A DNA stretch of 64,000 nt, taken from Endomicrobiales bacterium. GTDB lineage: Bacteria; Elusimicrobiota; Endomicrobiia; Endomicrobiales; JALOBY01. This document shows positions 54,384-62,969 of this stretch, piece after piece (position 1 is the first letter of the stretch; the number at the start of each line of letters is the position of its first letter). The stretch lies in the NCBI GenBank assembly GCA_023228045.1, contig JALOBY010000004.1:1-64000 (forward strand), written 5' to 3'. The position numbers and the translations under genes are program-made. Under the pieces are notes generated by a model. The model saw nothing but the letters and a program-made list of their open reading frames with translations, did not search any database and was not told where the DNA came from.

Positions 54384-55378
54384 TTTTCCGTCTCACTTGT
54401 TTTAATAAGTAAAAGCAAAAAGAATGCTCCGCCTACCACTCCTGTTAGCACGCCAACAGGCAATTCAAGAGGTCTGGCTACTGTTCTTGCAAAGGTGTCG
54501 CATAAAAGCAAAAATGCCCCGCCAAGTATTGTGGATGCCGGCAAAAGGACGCGGTTATCAGACCCCAAAAAAAGTCGTAAAAGGTTTGGCACAATAAGCC
54601 CTACAAAACCAATTACTCCGCAGAGCGCCACACAAACCCCTGTAAGCAATGCGCAAACAATGAATATTATTTGTTTTGATCGTTTAACATTAACTCCAAG
54701 GTAATGAGCTTTTTCCTCGCCCAGCGATAGCGCGTTTAGTTCTTTTGAGCGAGTCCACAAAAATATTGTAAGCGGCAATATGAGCGCGCAAGATATCCAA
54801 AGCATTGAAATATTTACATTTGACAGGTCTCCAAATAACCATAATATCGCGGCAGACATTTTGTTTGGGTCGCTAAGGGCAATTAGAAGCATAGATAACG
54901 ACGAAAAAATAAGCCCGAACATTACACCAGAAAGCAACAGTGAAAAAGAAGAAAAAGAAAAACGCAAAGTAATAAAATAAACGGCAAAAATGCATAGAAG
55001 TGTGCCGGCAAATGAAAATGCCGGTAGAAAAAAAACATTTATAGAAGTTAGTCCAAGTACCGTTGCAAGGGTAATGCCAAATGAAGCTCCAGATGAAATG
55101 CCCAGTGTGTATGGTTCGGCAAGAGGGTTCCTTAATATGCTTTGTAGTGCGCAGCCGCTGCTTGAGAGACCGGCTCCTACAATAATTGCGGCAAGAATTC
55201 TTGGAGCTCTAAGTTTCCAAAGGATTATACTGTAAGCATCTGATGCCGATGGAAAAAACAGTGCGTTAAAAAGCTCTTTAAAACTTCCTGTTGCTGAGCC
55301 CAAAACAAAGGCGGAAAGCGCGAGCGCGCCAAGCAGTATTAGAAATGTAAAAAACATTGGTTTAAATGGTTTATTCAT
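54380..55378 (-). CDS. btuC: Vitamin B12 ABC transporter permease
   Basis: The 332-residue FecCD-type permease has about ten membrane helices. Family motifs are LRAPRILAAIIVGAGLSSSGCALQ, NPLAEPYTLGISSGASFG and CGVIGFVGLIVPNLLRL. It starts 2 bases after btuF and couples to btuD through a 4-base overlap. Confidence 0.92.
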   Translation of the reverse strand: MNKPFKPMFFTFLILLGALALSAFVLGSATGSFKELFNALFFPSASDAYSIILWKLRAPRILAAIIVGAGLSSSGCALQSILRNPLAEPYTLGISSGASFGITLATVLGLTSINVFFLPAFSFAGTLLCIFAVYFITLRFSFSSFSLLLSGVMFGLIFSSLSMLLIALSDPNKMSAAILWLFGDLSNVNISMLWISCALILPLTIFLWTRSKELNALSLGEEKAHYLGVNVKRSKQIIFIVCALLTGVCVALCGVIGFVGLIVPNLLRLFLGSDNRVLLPASTILGGAFLLLCDTFARTVARPLELPVGVLTGVVGGAFFLLLLIKTSETEK

Positions 55379-55380
55379 AG

Positions 55381-56232
55381 TCAGCGTTTATTAGTTGAAT
55401 CAACTAATTTTTTTATTTCTTTTACAGCATTTATAAAACTAAGCGGGGTTGGGTTTGCTATTATTTCTGGGTTTATGCAATATACGGAATTGTTTTTTGC
55501 GGCTTTTAGATTTTTAAAGTTTAACCAGTAGTTTTTTCTGTAATTGTCTTTTGAATCCATAAGTAAGATAATTATTATATCAGGGTTTACCAGCACTACC
55601 TCTTCAGGGTTTATTGACGGATAACGCGTATTTGACGAACTAAATATGTTTTTAGCTCCAGCATAGTTTACAATGTCATTAATAAATGTATTTTTACCAC
55701 TTGTTATAAGTGGTGATGACCCAATCTCCATAAAAACTGTTTGCTTGTAGTCGCTGTTTTTTAATTTCCCGAGCTCTGCTTTTGCTGTATTTATAATATT
55801 TTTGGCATATTCTTCTTTGTTTAACGCTTTTGCAACGGTCATAAGGTTTGAGCAAATGCCATCAAAATCGGTTACTTTGTCTAATACCACAACTTTTAGC
55901 CCTAAATCTCTAAGTTTTTCAACAGTTGCCTTTTTATTGCCTTCCTTAGAGGTAAATACAATGTCTGGCTTAAGTGAAACAACTTTTTCAAGGTTTGGCT
56001 CAAGCAATGTGCCAATGACCTCTTTGGGTGATTTTCCTTGTGGGCAATACAAAGTTATGCCAATGGTCTGTTCTTCAAAGCCAAGTAAGTAAATGTTTTC
56101 CGTCGCAATTGGCGCCAAAGAAACTATTCTTAAAGGGTTTTTTGCGCACAAATTTACGGTTGTCGAAAGCAATAAAAGACCAGCAAATGCCGTTAATTTG
56201 AAAAAAATACTGTTTTTGAGTAGTAAGTTCAA
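55381..56232 (-). CDS. btuF: Cobalamin-binding periplasmic protein
   Basis: The 283-residue protein has a signal peptide (hydrophobic residues 12-30). A type III substrate-binding fold follows (RIVSLAPIATENIYLLG, VSLKPDIVFTS, NPEEVVLVNPDIIIIL). It delivers cobalamin to BtuCD. Its ATG overlaps the stop of the adenosyltransferase gene (4 bases), so all four genes are one transcription unit. Confidence 0.88.
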   Translation of the reverse strand: MNLLLKNSIFFKLTAFAGLLLLSTTVNLCAKNPLRIVSLAPIATENIYLLGFEEQTIGITLYCPQGKSPKEVIGTLLEPNLEKVVSLKPDIVFTSKEGNKKATVEKLRDLGLKVVVLDKVTDFDGICSNLMTVAKALNKEEYAKNIINTAKAELGKLKNSDYKQTVFMEIGSSPLITSGKNTFINDIVNYAGAKNIFSSSNTRYPSINPEEVVLVNPDIIIILLMDSKDNYRKNYWLNFKNLKAAKNNSVYCINPEIIANPTPLSFINAVKEIKKLVDSTNKR

Positions 56233-56744
56233 AATTCAATTCCTTTTTTTGCTTTAATCCCGCGGTTAAAAGGATGTTTAACTTCTTTTATTTCAGAAAC
56301 CATGTCTGCGGCTTCAATTAGTTTCCTTGGTGCACCTCTACCCGTAATAAATACATCGTATTTTGAAGCTAATTTTAATAGAATATCAAGTAATACATCA
56401 ATTTTGATAAATTTATCCCTTAGTCCAATGACAAATTCATCTAAAACTATAAGTTTGTATTTATTTTCTTTGTTTATAAGTGTTTTTAAGAATTCAATTG
56501 CTTCTGAGCACTGCTTTAACAATTTGTTCTTTGGTATATTAGGAAAACAGGCAGGATGTTTTGGAGCGAATGTAAAGATGTCAACATTTGGCAATTTTTC
56601 TAAAATTTTTTGTTCCCCATAGAACTCTTTCCCCTTAAATAACTGAACAAGGCATACACTATGCCCATGGCCGCAGGCACGCAGTATCTGCCCCATGGCA
56701 GAAGTGCTTTTCCCCTTTCCGTTACCAGTTATCACATAAAGCAT
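56229..56744 (-). CDS. cobO: Cob(I)alamin adenosyltransferase (BtuR/CobO type)
   Basis: The 171-residue protein has the P-loop VITGNGKGKSTSAMGQ near the start, VCLVQLFKGKEFYGE, IVLDEFVIGL and FITGRGAPRKLIEAADMVSEI. This is the CobA/CobO/BtuR family that attaches the adenosyl group to cobalt. As first gene after a cobalamin riboswitch and terminator, it links uptake with coenzyme formation. No corrin-ring synthesis gene is present. Confidence 0.94.
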   Translation of the reverse strand: MLYVITGNGKGKSTSAMGQILRACGHGHSVCLVQLFKGKEFYGEQKILEKLPNVDIFTFAPKHPACFPNIPKNKLLKQCSEAIEFLKTLINKENKYKLIVLDEFVIGLRDKFIKIDVLLDILLKLASKYDVFITGRGAPRKLIEAADMVSEIKEVKHPFNRGIKAKKGIEF

Positions 56745-56787
56745 AAAATTTTAACCTCTTATTTATGTATATAGGTAGTGCCTACAA

Positions 56788-56825
56788 AATAAAAATCCCC
56801 ACTTTCCAAAAAAGGAAAGTGGGGA
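56788..56825 (-). terminator. Terminator of the upstream cobalamin riboswitch
   Basis: A perfect 12-bp stem (tccccactttcc/ggaaagtgggga) with a T6 loop is followed by a T-rich tract. It stands 40 bases before the cobO start, so it acts as the riboswitch off-state. Confidence 0.9.
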
Positions 56826-56842
56826 TAAAAATACTAATAATT

Positions 56843-57005
56843 TTGAGCCACACCCTCCCACGAAGGTAAACTGTATTTACACAAACCGTAGACCGGACTA
56901 TTGAGTATTATCTCAAATTACCGTTGCGGGGCAGTGTCCGAATTGGTTCTAATTAATTAGAACCTCACGGAACTTCCTCAATTTGCGTAGTTATGAGTTG
57001 TTTGT
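56843..57005 (-). promoter_or_regulatory. Cobalamin riboswitch in front of the cobO-btuFCD operon
   Basis: Core motifs on the minus strand are GGAAGTTCCGTGAGGTTC, CGGACACTGCCCCGCAACGGTAA and the AGTCCGGTCTACGG region. It differs from the btuB riboswitch in the lengths of its helices, so it is not a recent copy of it. The ligand should be a cobalamin, with premature termination when bound. Confidence 0.9.
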
Positions 57006-57084
57006 AAAACTTCACCAAACAACCCAAGCAATAAAGAACTAATACAACCGTCTACTTTTATGCCTATTCTAAAGCTCAAGTTTT

Positions 57085-57112
57085 ATTATATAGTTTTTTT
57101 ACTAAGTATCAA
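57085..57112 (-). promoter_or_regulatory. Promoter of the riboswitch-cobO operon
   Basis: TTGATA (57107-57112), a 16-base spacer and TATAAT (57085-57090) are read on the minus strand. The -35 starts 7 bases after the cold-shock gene stop. The start site is about 70 bases before the riboswitch. Confidence 0.7.
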
Positions 57113-57118
57113 AAGAAA

Positions 57119-57322
57119 TTATGCTTTTCTGATATTAGCTGCTTTTGGACCTTTGTCTGAGGTTTCGACATCAAATGTAACTGAGTCGCCTTCAGCTAAA
57201 GATTTAAAGCCTTCCGCGGCTATTGCTGAGAAGTGAGCAAACACATCTCCGCTGCCGTCGTCGTTCGAAATAAAACCAAAACCCTTTGCGTCATTGAACC
57301 ACTTCACTTTCCCTGTTGCCAT
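57119..57322 (-). CDS. Cold-shock protein (CspA family)
   Basis: The 67-residue protein has the OB-fold RNA-binding motifs KGFGFI (RNP1) and VFAHF (RNP2), and starts [18 protein letters not shown] precedes the ATG. It is a single-gene unit with its own promoter and an 80-base leader, which in CspA mRNAs often acts as a cold-responsive element. It binds single-stranded RNA and DNA. Confidence 0.97.
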   Translation of the reverse strand: MATGKVKWFNDAKGFGFISNDDGSGDVFAHFSAIAAEGFKSLAEGDSVTFDVETSDKGPKAANIRKA

Positions 57323-57408
57323 TGTACTGTACTCCTTACTTTTTTTTGCCCAACTACTACTTGATGCTGAGCTTATTTTGTGCCTTTATTGCTAAAGTGC
57401 ACCTGCGC

Positions 57409-57436
57409 ATTATAGCATATAATTTCTATTTTGCAA
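57409..57436 (-). promoter_or_regulatory. Promoter of the cold-shock gene
   Basis: TTGCAA (57431-57436), a 16-base spacer and an extended -10 TGCTATAAT (57409-57414) lie on the minus strand. The predicted leader is about 80 bases long. Confidence 0.7.
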
Positions 57437-57476
57437 CATCTAAATTAAAAAACTTAATAAAAGCAATTTGCTCTTA

Positions 57477-58334
57477 CTATAATTGTTTTCCTGCTGCTGC
57501 CAATTTTTTAAGTTCCGTAACTATTGTGTAGTCAATTTTTACTTTGCCTATTAGCGGGTCATGGTGAGGCATTTGCCCGTGGCAGTCGGAGCCACCGGTG
57601 GCAATTAATCCATTTTCTTGCGCAAGTTGTTTAAAGTGCTTTTGTGCGGATGGCGAATGCCTTGAGTGCCATGCCTCTATGCCTTTGAGCCCGTCTTTAA
57701 TAAGCTCTATTAATAATGGTGAATTTGAATCTAATGAAAAAGATGGATGCGCAAGTACCGCAACACCGCCAGCATCGTTTATTATTTTTACAGCTTCCGA
57801 CGGAGTTAATGCAAACTTTGGAACATAGGCGGCCCGGCCGACAGATAGGTAATTTTCAAAAGCATCATTTATGCTTCTTGAATATGAATTTTTTATAAGT
57901 GCTTTTGCGAAGTGTAAACGGCCGATAGAGCCACCTGGTTTTATCATTGCGAATAGTTCTGCTTCATCTAATGTAATATTTAGTTTTCTAAGTTTTTCAA
58001 GTATTGCGTAAGCTCTTTTAGTGCGGGCATCTTGAAACTTTTTTAAATACTCCTGCAACGGGCCGCTTTTATGTTCAATACAATAGCCTAATATGTGTAT
58101 TTCCCGTTTTTTGTCATCAGTAGTTTCTGCGGATAGCTCTACCCCTGAAATAACTTCTATGTTACTTAGCAGACCTTCTTCTTTGGCCTCATCAATGCCA
58201 TCGGTTGTATCATGGTCAGTTATCGCAATGGCGCAGAGCCCAACAGTTTTTGCCCGTTTAACAACTTCCTTAGGCGAGAAGGAACCATCGGAGTGATTTG
58301 TGTGAAGGTGCAGGTCTGCGTAAAGATCTGTCAT
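57477..58334 (-). CDS. PHP-domain phosphoesterase (TrpH/RNase AM type)
   Basis: The 285-residue protein has PHP motifs ADLHLHTNHSDGSF, AITDHDTTDG, ISGVELSAE, VLAHPSFSL, and the late GSDCHGQMPHH. The size and the inserted alpha domain (AYAILEKLRKL, GSIGRLHFAKALI) match YciV/TrpH, which trims RNA and nucleotides such as pAp. I chose the ATG 1 base after the phoH-like stop; a TTG 21 bases earlier is in frame. Confidence 0.85.
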   Translation of the reverse strand: MTDLYADLHLHTNHSDGSFSPKEVVKRAKTVGLCAIAITDHDTTDGIDEAKEEGLLSNIEVISGVELSAETTDDKKREIHILGYCIEHKSGPLQEYLKKFQDARTKRAYAILEKLRKLNITLDEAELFAMIKPGGSIGRLHFAKALIKNSYSRSINDAFENYLSVGRAAYVPKFALTPSEAVKIINDAGGVAVLAHPSFSLDSNSPLLIELIKDGLKGIEAWHSRHSPSAQKHFKQLAQENGLIATGGSDCHGQMPHHDPLIGKVKIDYTIVTELKKLAAAGKQL

Positions 58335-58335
58335 T

Positions 58336-59634
58336 TTATAGAAGTTCCGATGCAAGCGCGGCGAGTTTGCTTCTTTCGCTTTTTGTAAAGTTCATATGAC
58401 CAAAAATTTCTTGCCCTTTAAAACGCTCTACAAGGTAGGTTAAACCATTTGATGAAGCATCTAAGTAAGGGTTGTCAATTTGGTATGGGTCGCCTGTAAG
58501 TACAATTTTTGTGCCTTCGCCGGCACGAGATATAATTGTTTTTACTTCATGCGGTGTTAAGTTTTGAGCATCATCAATTATTATATACATATTTGGCAGT
58601 GAGCGGCCGCGAATATATGAAAGAGATTCAATTTCAATTTTTCCTGAGTCAAAAAGATACTGAATTTTTTCTTCCGTTTTATCATCTGGCTCAAAACGGT
58701 CTATTAAAAACTCAAGGTTATCATTAATAGCGCCCATCCAAGAGGTTAACTTTTCTTCTTTTGAACCGGGCAAAAAGCCAATATCGCGGCCAATTGGCAT
58801 TATTGGCCGGGCAATAAATAGGCGACGGAATTGTTTTTCCTCAACAGTTTTTTGTAAACCACATGCAAGTGCAAGCAGTGTTTTACCTGCGCCTGGGGTG
58901 CCTATAAGCGTTACAAGGTTGACATCGTTGCAAAGTAAAGGTTCTATGGCAAAGCGTTGTTCCATATTTAGCGGTTTAAGTCCCCATGGTTGTGCATTGA
59001 TATGAAATAGCGGTATAAGTGCTTTTGCGCTGTAGCTATACTTTGAAAGAGCACTTTTTACACTGCCATTTATATCTTTAAGTAGTACCCCTTCATTTGG
59101 AAAAAAATTATCTTTTAAAACAAGTTTGCCATCGGCAAAAAATTTATCAATAAGCTCTGATGCTACTTTTACTTCCCTCCAGCCCTTATAAATTTCATCA
59201 ATGTTAACTTTAGCTTTCTCATAATCTTGAGCGATAAGGCCTAATGCGTCGGCTTTTATACGCAGGTTAATATCTTTTGTAATTAAATAAACATTTGGAT
59301 TTTTTTGTTTAAGCTGCAGAGCAATGCCAAGTATTCTATTGTCGGCAAATGCGCTTAAAAATGGCGGTAAAAGGTCTTTGTTGTATTCAAACTCAATTTT
59401 TAATGTGCCGCCAGTTTTTAGTTTAATGCCATCTGATAGTTTTCCCTTTTTGCGCAAGTCATCAAGTTTGCGCGATATGCTTCTTGCGCTTCTGCCGCGT
59501 TCGTCGTTTAGGCGTTTTAGGCCGTCTAGTTCCTCTATTACTGTTATTGGAATTGCAACAAGGTTATCTGCAAAGCTGTAAATTGCGTCTGGGTCGTGCA
59601 ACAGAACATTCGTATCTAATACGAAAGTTTTCAT
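58336..59634 (-). CDS. PIN-PhoH ATPase (YlaK-like)
   Basis: The 432-residue protein joins a PIN nuclease domain (MKTFVLDTNVLLHDPDA, VIEELDGLK, ILGIALQL) to a PhoH P-loop ATPase (about residue 240 on). The ATPase has GTPGAGKTLLALACGLQ, IIDDAQNLTPHEV and TGDPYQIDNPYLD. Such proteins are thought to unwind and cut RNA. It is adjacent to the PHP phosphoesterase, which may act on the same RNA products. Confidence 0.92.
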   Translation of the reverse strand: MKTFVLDTNVLLHDPDAIYSFADNLVAIPITVIEELDGLKRLNDERGRSARSISRKLDDLRKKGKLSDGIKLKTGGTLKIEFEYNKDLLPPFLSAFADNRILGIALQLKQKNPNVYLITKDINLRIKADALGLIAQDYEKAKVNIDEIYKGWREVKVASELIDKFFADGKLVLKDNFFPNEGVLLKDINGSVKSALSKYSYSAKALIPLFHINAQPWGLKPLNMEQRFAIEPLLCNDVNLVTLIGTPGAGKTLLALACGLQKTVEEKQFRRLFIARPIMPIGRDIGFLPGSKEEKLTSWMGAINDNLEFLIDRFEPDDKTEEKIQYLFDSGKIEIESLSYIRGRSLPNMYIIIDDAQNLTPHEVKTIISRAGEGTKIVLTGDPYQIDNPYLDASSNGLTYLVERFKGQEIFGHMNFTKSERSKLAALASELL

Positions 59635-59750
59635 CCCTTGGCTCCTTGGGTGTAAGTTATGTAAATATTTTTATTTATTACTGGTGAGTTTTTATAGGTT
59701 TTGTAATGTTTTAGAGTTGTCATTTATTATTTAAGCCGTAGCGCATGCCA

Positions 59751-59777
59751 CAAACCATATTGCGAAATTCAGGTTTT
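59751..59777 (-). repeat. Single end-hairpin of the 163-bp element family, next to tRNA-Gly
   Basis: The sequence aaacc.atattgcgaaattc.aggttt is an inverted repeat and matches the right end of E2 read on the minus strand (aaaccctattgcaaaattcgggttt). It abuts the tRNA-Gly discriminator base, as the similar hairpin does at tRNA-Arg. Confidence 0.5.
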
Positions 59778-59848
59778 AGCGGGCGATGGGAATCGAACCC
59801 ACATCTTTAGCTTGGGAAGCTAAGGTTTTACCACTAGACTACGCCCGC
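59778..59848 (-). tRNA. tRNA-Gly (CCC)
   Basis: A 71-base cloverleaf has acceptor GCGGGCG/CGCCCGC, D loop AGTGGTAAA, anticodon stem TTAGC/GCTAA with loop TTCCCAA (anticodon CCC), and T loop TTCGATT. It reads GGG codons. Confidence 0.94.
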
Positions 59849-59871
59849 AGGTCTTATTTATTTCTAAAGTG

Positions 59872-59901
59872 ATTTTATATGTTTTAGAACCAAAGTGTCA
59901 A
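59872..59901 (-). promoter_or_regulatory. Promoter of tRNA-Gly
   Basis: TTGACA (59896-59901) and TAAAAT (59872-59877) are separated by 18 bases on the minus strand. The tRNA starts 24 bases past the -10. Confidence 0.7.
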
Positions 59902-59960
59902 TTTTAAGACGGTCTTGTTATTGGCACCCACTCTTACCCATCATTCCCGTTTCGCACAGT

Positions 59961-60028
59961 TTGTCACCCCGAAACGCAGTGAGGGATCTTAAAGATTCCT
60001 CCCCGTCTTTGGCGAGGTCGGAATGACA
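59961..60028. repeat. Short inverted-end repeat (ttgtcacccc...ggaatgacaa)
   Basis: Inverted ends (ttgtca/tgacaa) flank paired segments cgaaacgcagtgagggatctt and aagattcctccccg. The layout is like the widespread ttgtcatcc-type repeats. It lies in the gap between tRNA-Gly and the VF530 gene. Confidence 0.65.
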
Positions 60029-60050
60029 ACTAAAAAAAGAAATCAAATCC

Positions 60051-60135
60051 CTGATCCCGCCTAGGGCGGGCGGGAATCTAGTACCTAAGATAAATATTTT
60101 CTGGATCTCCGGGTCAAGCCCGAAGATGACAGACT
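60051..60135 (+). repeat. Interspersed mosaic repeat, family R copy 3
   Basis: It shares ggcgggaatctagta and ttttctggatctccgggtcaag with the copy at 5527-5613, and ends gatgacagact. Its left end is altered (ccctgatcccgcc). Confidence 0.85.
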
Positions 60136-60167
60136 AAAAAAGCAAAAGATGACAAGAAAAGAAATAG

Positions 60168-60395
60168 TTACTTCTTCCTTTTCTGGCCGCTAACCCAAAG
60201 GTCTTCAACATCTTTTCTTGCCCACGGGGTTTTTCTCAAAAATTTTAAACTGGAATTAATGGTTGGATCATTCTTAAAACACTTAATATTTATCCTCAGC
60301 CCAAGTTGCTCCCAGCCATATTCTTCAACAAGCTGTTTTAAAATTGTTTCTAGTGTAATGCCATGCAATGGATCGTTTGAATTTTTATCTGTCAT
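60168..60395 (-). CDS. VF530-family DNA-binding-like protein
   Basis: The 75-residue protein matches the VF530 (DUF2132) family over its length: [52 protein letters not shown]. The fold is reported to be a helical DNA-binding type. Its ATG overlaps the peptidase U32 gene by 4 bases. Confidence 0.88.
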   Translation of the reverse strand: MTDKNSNDPLHGITLETILKQLVEEYGWEQLGLRINIKCFKNDPTINSSLKFLRKTPWARKDVEDLWVSGQKRKK

Positions 60396-61663
60396 GGCCT
60401 GAGTTTTATCCTTGCAACGCTGTAAACAGGGAAGAGTTTTGCGTCAACTTTCGGCAGAAATATCTTTATTGACTGATTAGAACGGCCGGGCGAAATGCTT
60501 TCAACAATTTTATTCCCACCTGCAAGCATAATATTATTTAGTGTTAATTTGTATGGTTCAAACCTGTAAGGCGATAGCAGTTCAATTTCATCATTTTTTG
60601 ACAGCTTATGTTTAATTTCAAGAGTAATGCACTCGCCGTTATTTTTTCGTACAAAGCCGCAGCTGCTCCACTCACTTCTACTTGCGCAGTTGTTGTACTC
60701 CTGTGACTCTCTTGTAGGCGGGCCGTCAAAAAAACCTTCGGTATAACCCCTGTTTTGAAGCGTTAAAAGTTCACTCATATAAATTTTAGGCGACCATTTT
60801 TTTGGTGCAAGAAAATAGTCATCAATGGCTTTTCGGTAAACCCTTGTAACCTGTGCGGCGTAGTACTCGCTTTTTGTTCTTCCCTCAATTTTAAGAGAAC
60901 TAAAACCTGCTGAAAAAACCTTGTCTAATTTAGATATAAGGCAAAGGTCTTTTGAATTAAAAACATACGAACCTTTATTGTCTTCTTCAAGAGTAAAGTA
61001 TTGATTAGGCCTTGTTTCTTCTTCAAGCACAAGTTTACTTTTATATTTCCACCTGCATGAATACGCGCACGCTCCCGAATTTGCGCTTCGTGAAGCCATA
61101 AAAGCAGACATCAAACATCTGCCAGAATAACTAATGCACATTGCCCCGTGCACAAAAATTTCAAGTTCAATAGCTTTGCATTTTTTTCGTATCTCAAGTG
61201 CTTCTTTAAAACTCACCTCTCTACCTAAAACACAGCGGGAAGCACCCATATTTTTCCAGAAATCAACAGCAAGGGCAGAGCAAACATTTGCCTGAGTAGA
61301 TATATGGATAGGCAGTTTAGGTAGTTGTTTGTGCACAAATTGAAAAACGCCCGGGTCAGAAATAATTACGCCATGAGGTTTAAGTTTTTTGATAGTTTTA
61401 ATAAATCCGGATAGTTTAGGAATATCGCTGTTATGCGAGAAAAGGTTAAGAGTAAGGTAAACTTTTTTCCCGTTATCTTTTGCAAAACTTATCCCCTCTT
61501 TGAATTCTTCAACACCAAATGTAGATTTTGCCCTAAGCGAAAGGTCAGGCACGCCCATATAGACAGCATCGGCACCATAAAGAATAACGGTTTTAAGTTT
61601 TGCTAATGAGCCAGCAGGAAGTAGTAGTTCGGGCTTTTGAATTTTATTTACTTTATGTTTCAT
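60392..61663 (-). CDS. Peptidase U32-family protein (RlhA/TrhP-like)
   Basis: The 423-residue protein has the U32 N-terminal [27 protein letters not shown] and the U32 signature [40 protein letters not shown] cysteines follow. Members RlhA, TrhP and UbiU/V hydroxylate RNA or ubiquinone using prephenate or iron-sulfur centres, rather than acting as proteases. I start at the ATG (61663), which overlaps the SUI1 stop by 4 bases; a GTG at 61681 is in frame. Confidence 0.88.
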   Translation of the reverse strand: MKHKVNKIQKPELLLPAGSLAKLKTVILYGADAVYMGVPDLSLRAKSTFGVEEFKEGISFAKDNGKKVYLTLNLFSHNSDIPKLSGFIKTIKKLKPHGVIISDPGVFQFVHKQLPKLPIHISTQANVCSALAVDFWKNMGASRCVLGREVSFKEALEIRKKCKAIELEIFVHGAMCISYSGRCLMSAFMASRSANSGACAYSCRWKYKSKLVLEEETRPNQYFTLEEDNKGSYVFNSKDLCLISKLDKVFSAGFSSLKIEGRTKSEYYAAQVTRVYRKAIDDYFLAPKKWSPKIYMSELLTLQNRGYTEGFFDGPPTRESQEYNNCASRSEWSSCGFVRKNNGECITLEIKHKLSKNDEIELLSPYRFEPYKLTLNNIMLAGGNKIVESISPGRSNQSIKIFLPKVDAKLFPVYSVARIKLRP

Positions 61664-61959
61664 AAGTTTTTTGTTAGCCACAATTTCAGTTGGGATATTT
61701 TATCACCTTGAATTTCAATAGTTCCGTTTTTAACTGTGCCACTCGCTCCAAAACTGGTTTTTAATTCTTTGGCAATAGTATTTAATCTATCGGTGCCGTA
61801 TGTAAGTAAACCGGTAATAACTGTAACCTTTTTCCCTGATCTAATTTCTAAATGAATTTTGAGTTTAGGTGAATGTGAGTTAACTGATGCGGCAGGTTTA
61901 ACTATTAGATCTTTCCCATTATTAGAAACCCATCTCGGGCCCATTGTGAGTTTTGTCAT
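61660..61959 (-). CDS. SUI1/YciH translation factor
   Basis: The 99-residue protein is the bacterial YciH form of eIF1: GPRWVSNNGKDL at the start, then KKVTVITGLLTYGTDRLNTIAKELKTSFGASGTVKNGTIEIQGD. It has been linked to start-codon fidelity in other bacteria. It is coupled to the U32 gene. Confidence 0.9.
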   Translation of the reverse strand: MTKLTMGPRWVSNNGKDLIVKPAASVNSHSPKLKIHLEIRSGKKVTVITGLLTYGTDRLNTIAKELKTSFGASGTVKNGTIEIQGDKISQLKLWLTKNL

Positions 61960-62015
61960 AAGTGTTGTGAGAATAGAAAATATTATTAATTCCCAAATTT
62001 AACTATATTTTTACT

Positions 62016-62966
62016 TCATTTTTTTTGGGTTTTATTTTTCAATATTTCAGAGTACTCATTATCAATCTCAATAGCAATATCTTTTAATTCTTTAACTTTA
62101 CAGTTAATAAAAGTTGTAAATATATAAGCTGTTTCACTATTTATTCCATGAGTGACACTAAAATACATCTCTAATTCCTTAAGTGGATAAGCAATTTTAT
62201 TGTATATATCGGCAACACTATTATATTCTAATCCTCGTTCCTTAAGTTTATTCATAAAAATATTAAGAGTGTCATTAATTTCATTAAGCGAAATTGTTGC
62301 AATGCAATGAGTGTCTTCATCTCCAATTGCTTCAAATATTTTTGATATGCAATATCCATATCTTTCAAAAATACTTTCTAGTTTTTCTTTTGCATATTTA
62401 TTCTTATGAGTTTTATCATCTTCTTGAAGTTTTTTAATTATTTCACTCATTTTTTTTGATAACTCCTCTCTTTGAGTTGCAATCAATTCTTTTATATTAA
62501 CATTTTCAAACCGGCTATTGCCTTTTTCACAAATCATTAATTGAAAGCCATCTTTTGTTAAGCTTGGTCTAGAAATAAAATGTGACGCAACAATAGGTGT
62601 TTTATCAGTTTTAGTAGGGTGTCCAATGCTACGGTTCCGTAAATCGCGAATCTTAAATAGAGATGGCTCATCTTTCCATGATATTTTTGAAAAATCTAAT
62701 GCCACTAAAATATCATTTACTGAGTTTTGTTGAGCAACCATGACCTGCAATAATCCATAAATGTAAATGTATTTTCCACCACCTTCTGGAAAGCATGCCT
62801 CTTCATAAAAACAAATAGCACTTTCAGTATCACCTAAAGTATCCATGCAACTGCATAATTGATGCCAGTTAATAGTATTTTTCACTAATGCATTTGAGCG
62901 TCTTGGTTCACAAACTAATTCTCTAATTTTGTCAATATGGTTTTCTAAAGATACAATTTTTTGCAA
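62016..62966 (-). CDS. Unknown protein with a HEPN-like motif beside a restriction gene
   Basis: The 316-residue protein is all-alpha and charged. A candidate HEPN motif R-N-R-S-I-G-H (LRNRSIGHPT) is near residue 131. A coiled-coil stretch (EELSKKMSEIIKKLQEDDK) and EIDNEYSEILKNKTQKK at the end follow. I do not recognise the rest. It lies 3 bases after the restriction-modification gene on the same strand, which suggests a linked defence or toxin role. A HEPN motif alone does not prove RNase activity. Confidence 0.6.
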   Translation of the reverse strand: MQKIVSLENHIDKIRELVCEPRRSNALVKNTINWHQLCSCMDTLGDTESAICFYEEACFPEGGGKYIYIYGLLQVMVAQQNSVNDILVALDFSKISWKDEPSLFKIRDLRNRSIGHPTKTDKTPIVASHFISRPSLTKDGFQLMICEKGNSRFENVNIKELIATQREELSKKMSEIIKKLQEDDKTHKNKYAKEKLESIFERYGYCISKIFEAIGDEDTHCIATISLNEINDTLNIFMNKLKERGLEYNSVADIYNKIAYPLKELEMYFSVTHGINSETAYIFTTFINCKVKELKDIAIEIDNEYSEILKNKTQKK

Positions 62967-62969
62967 TGC

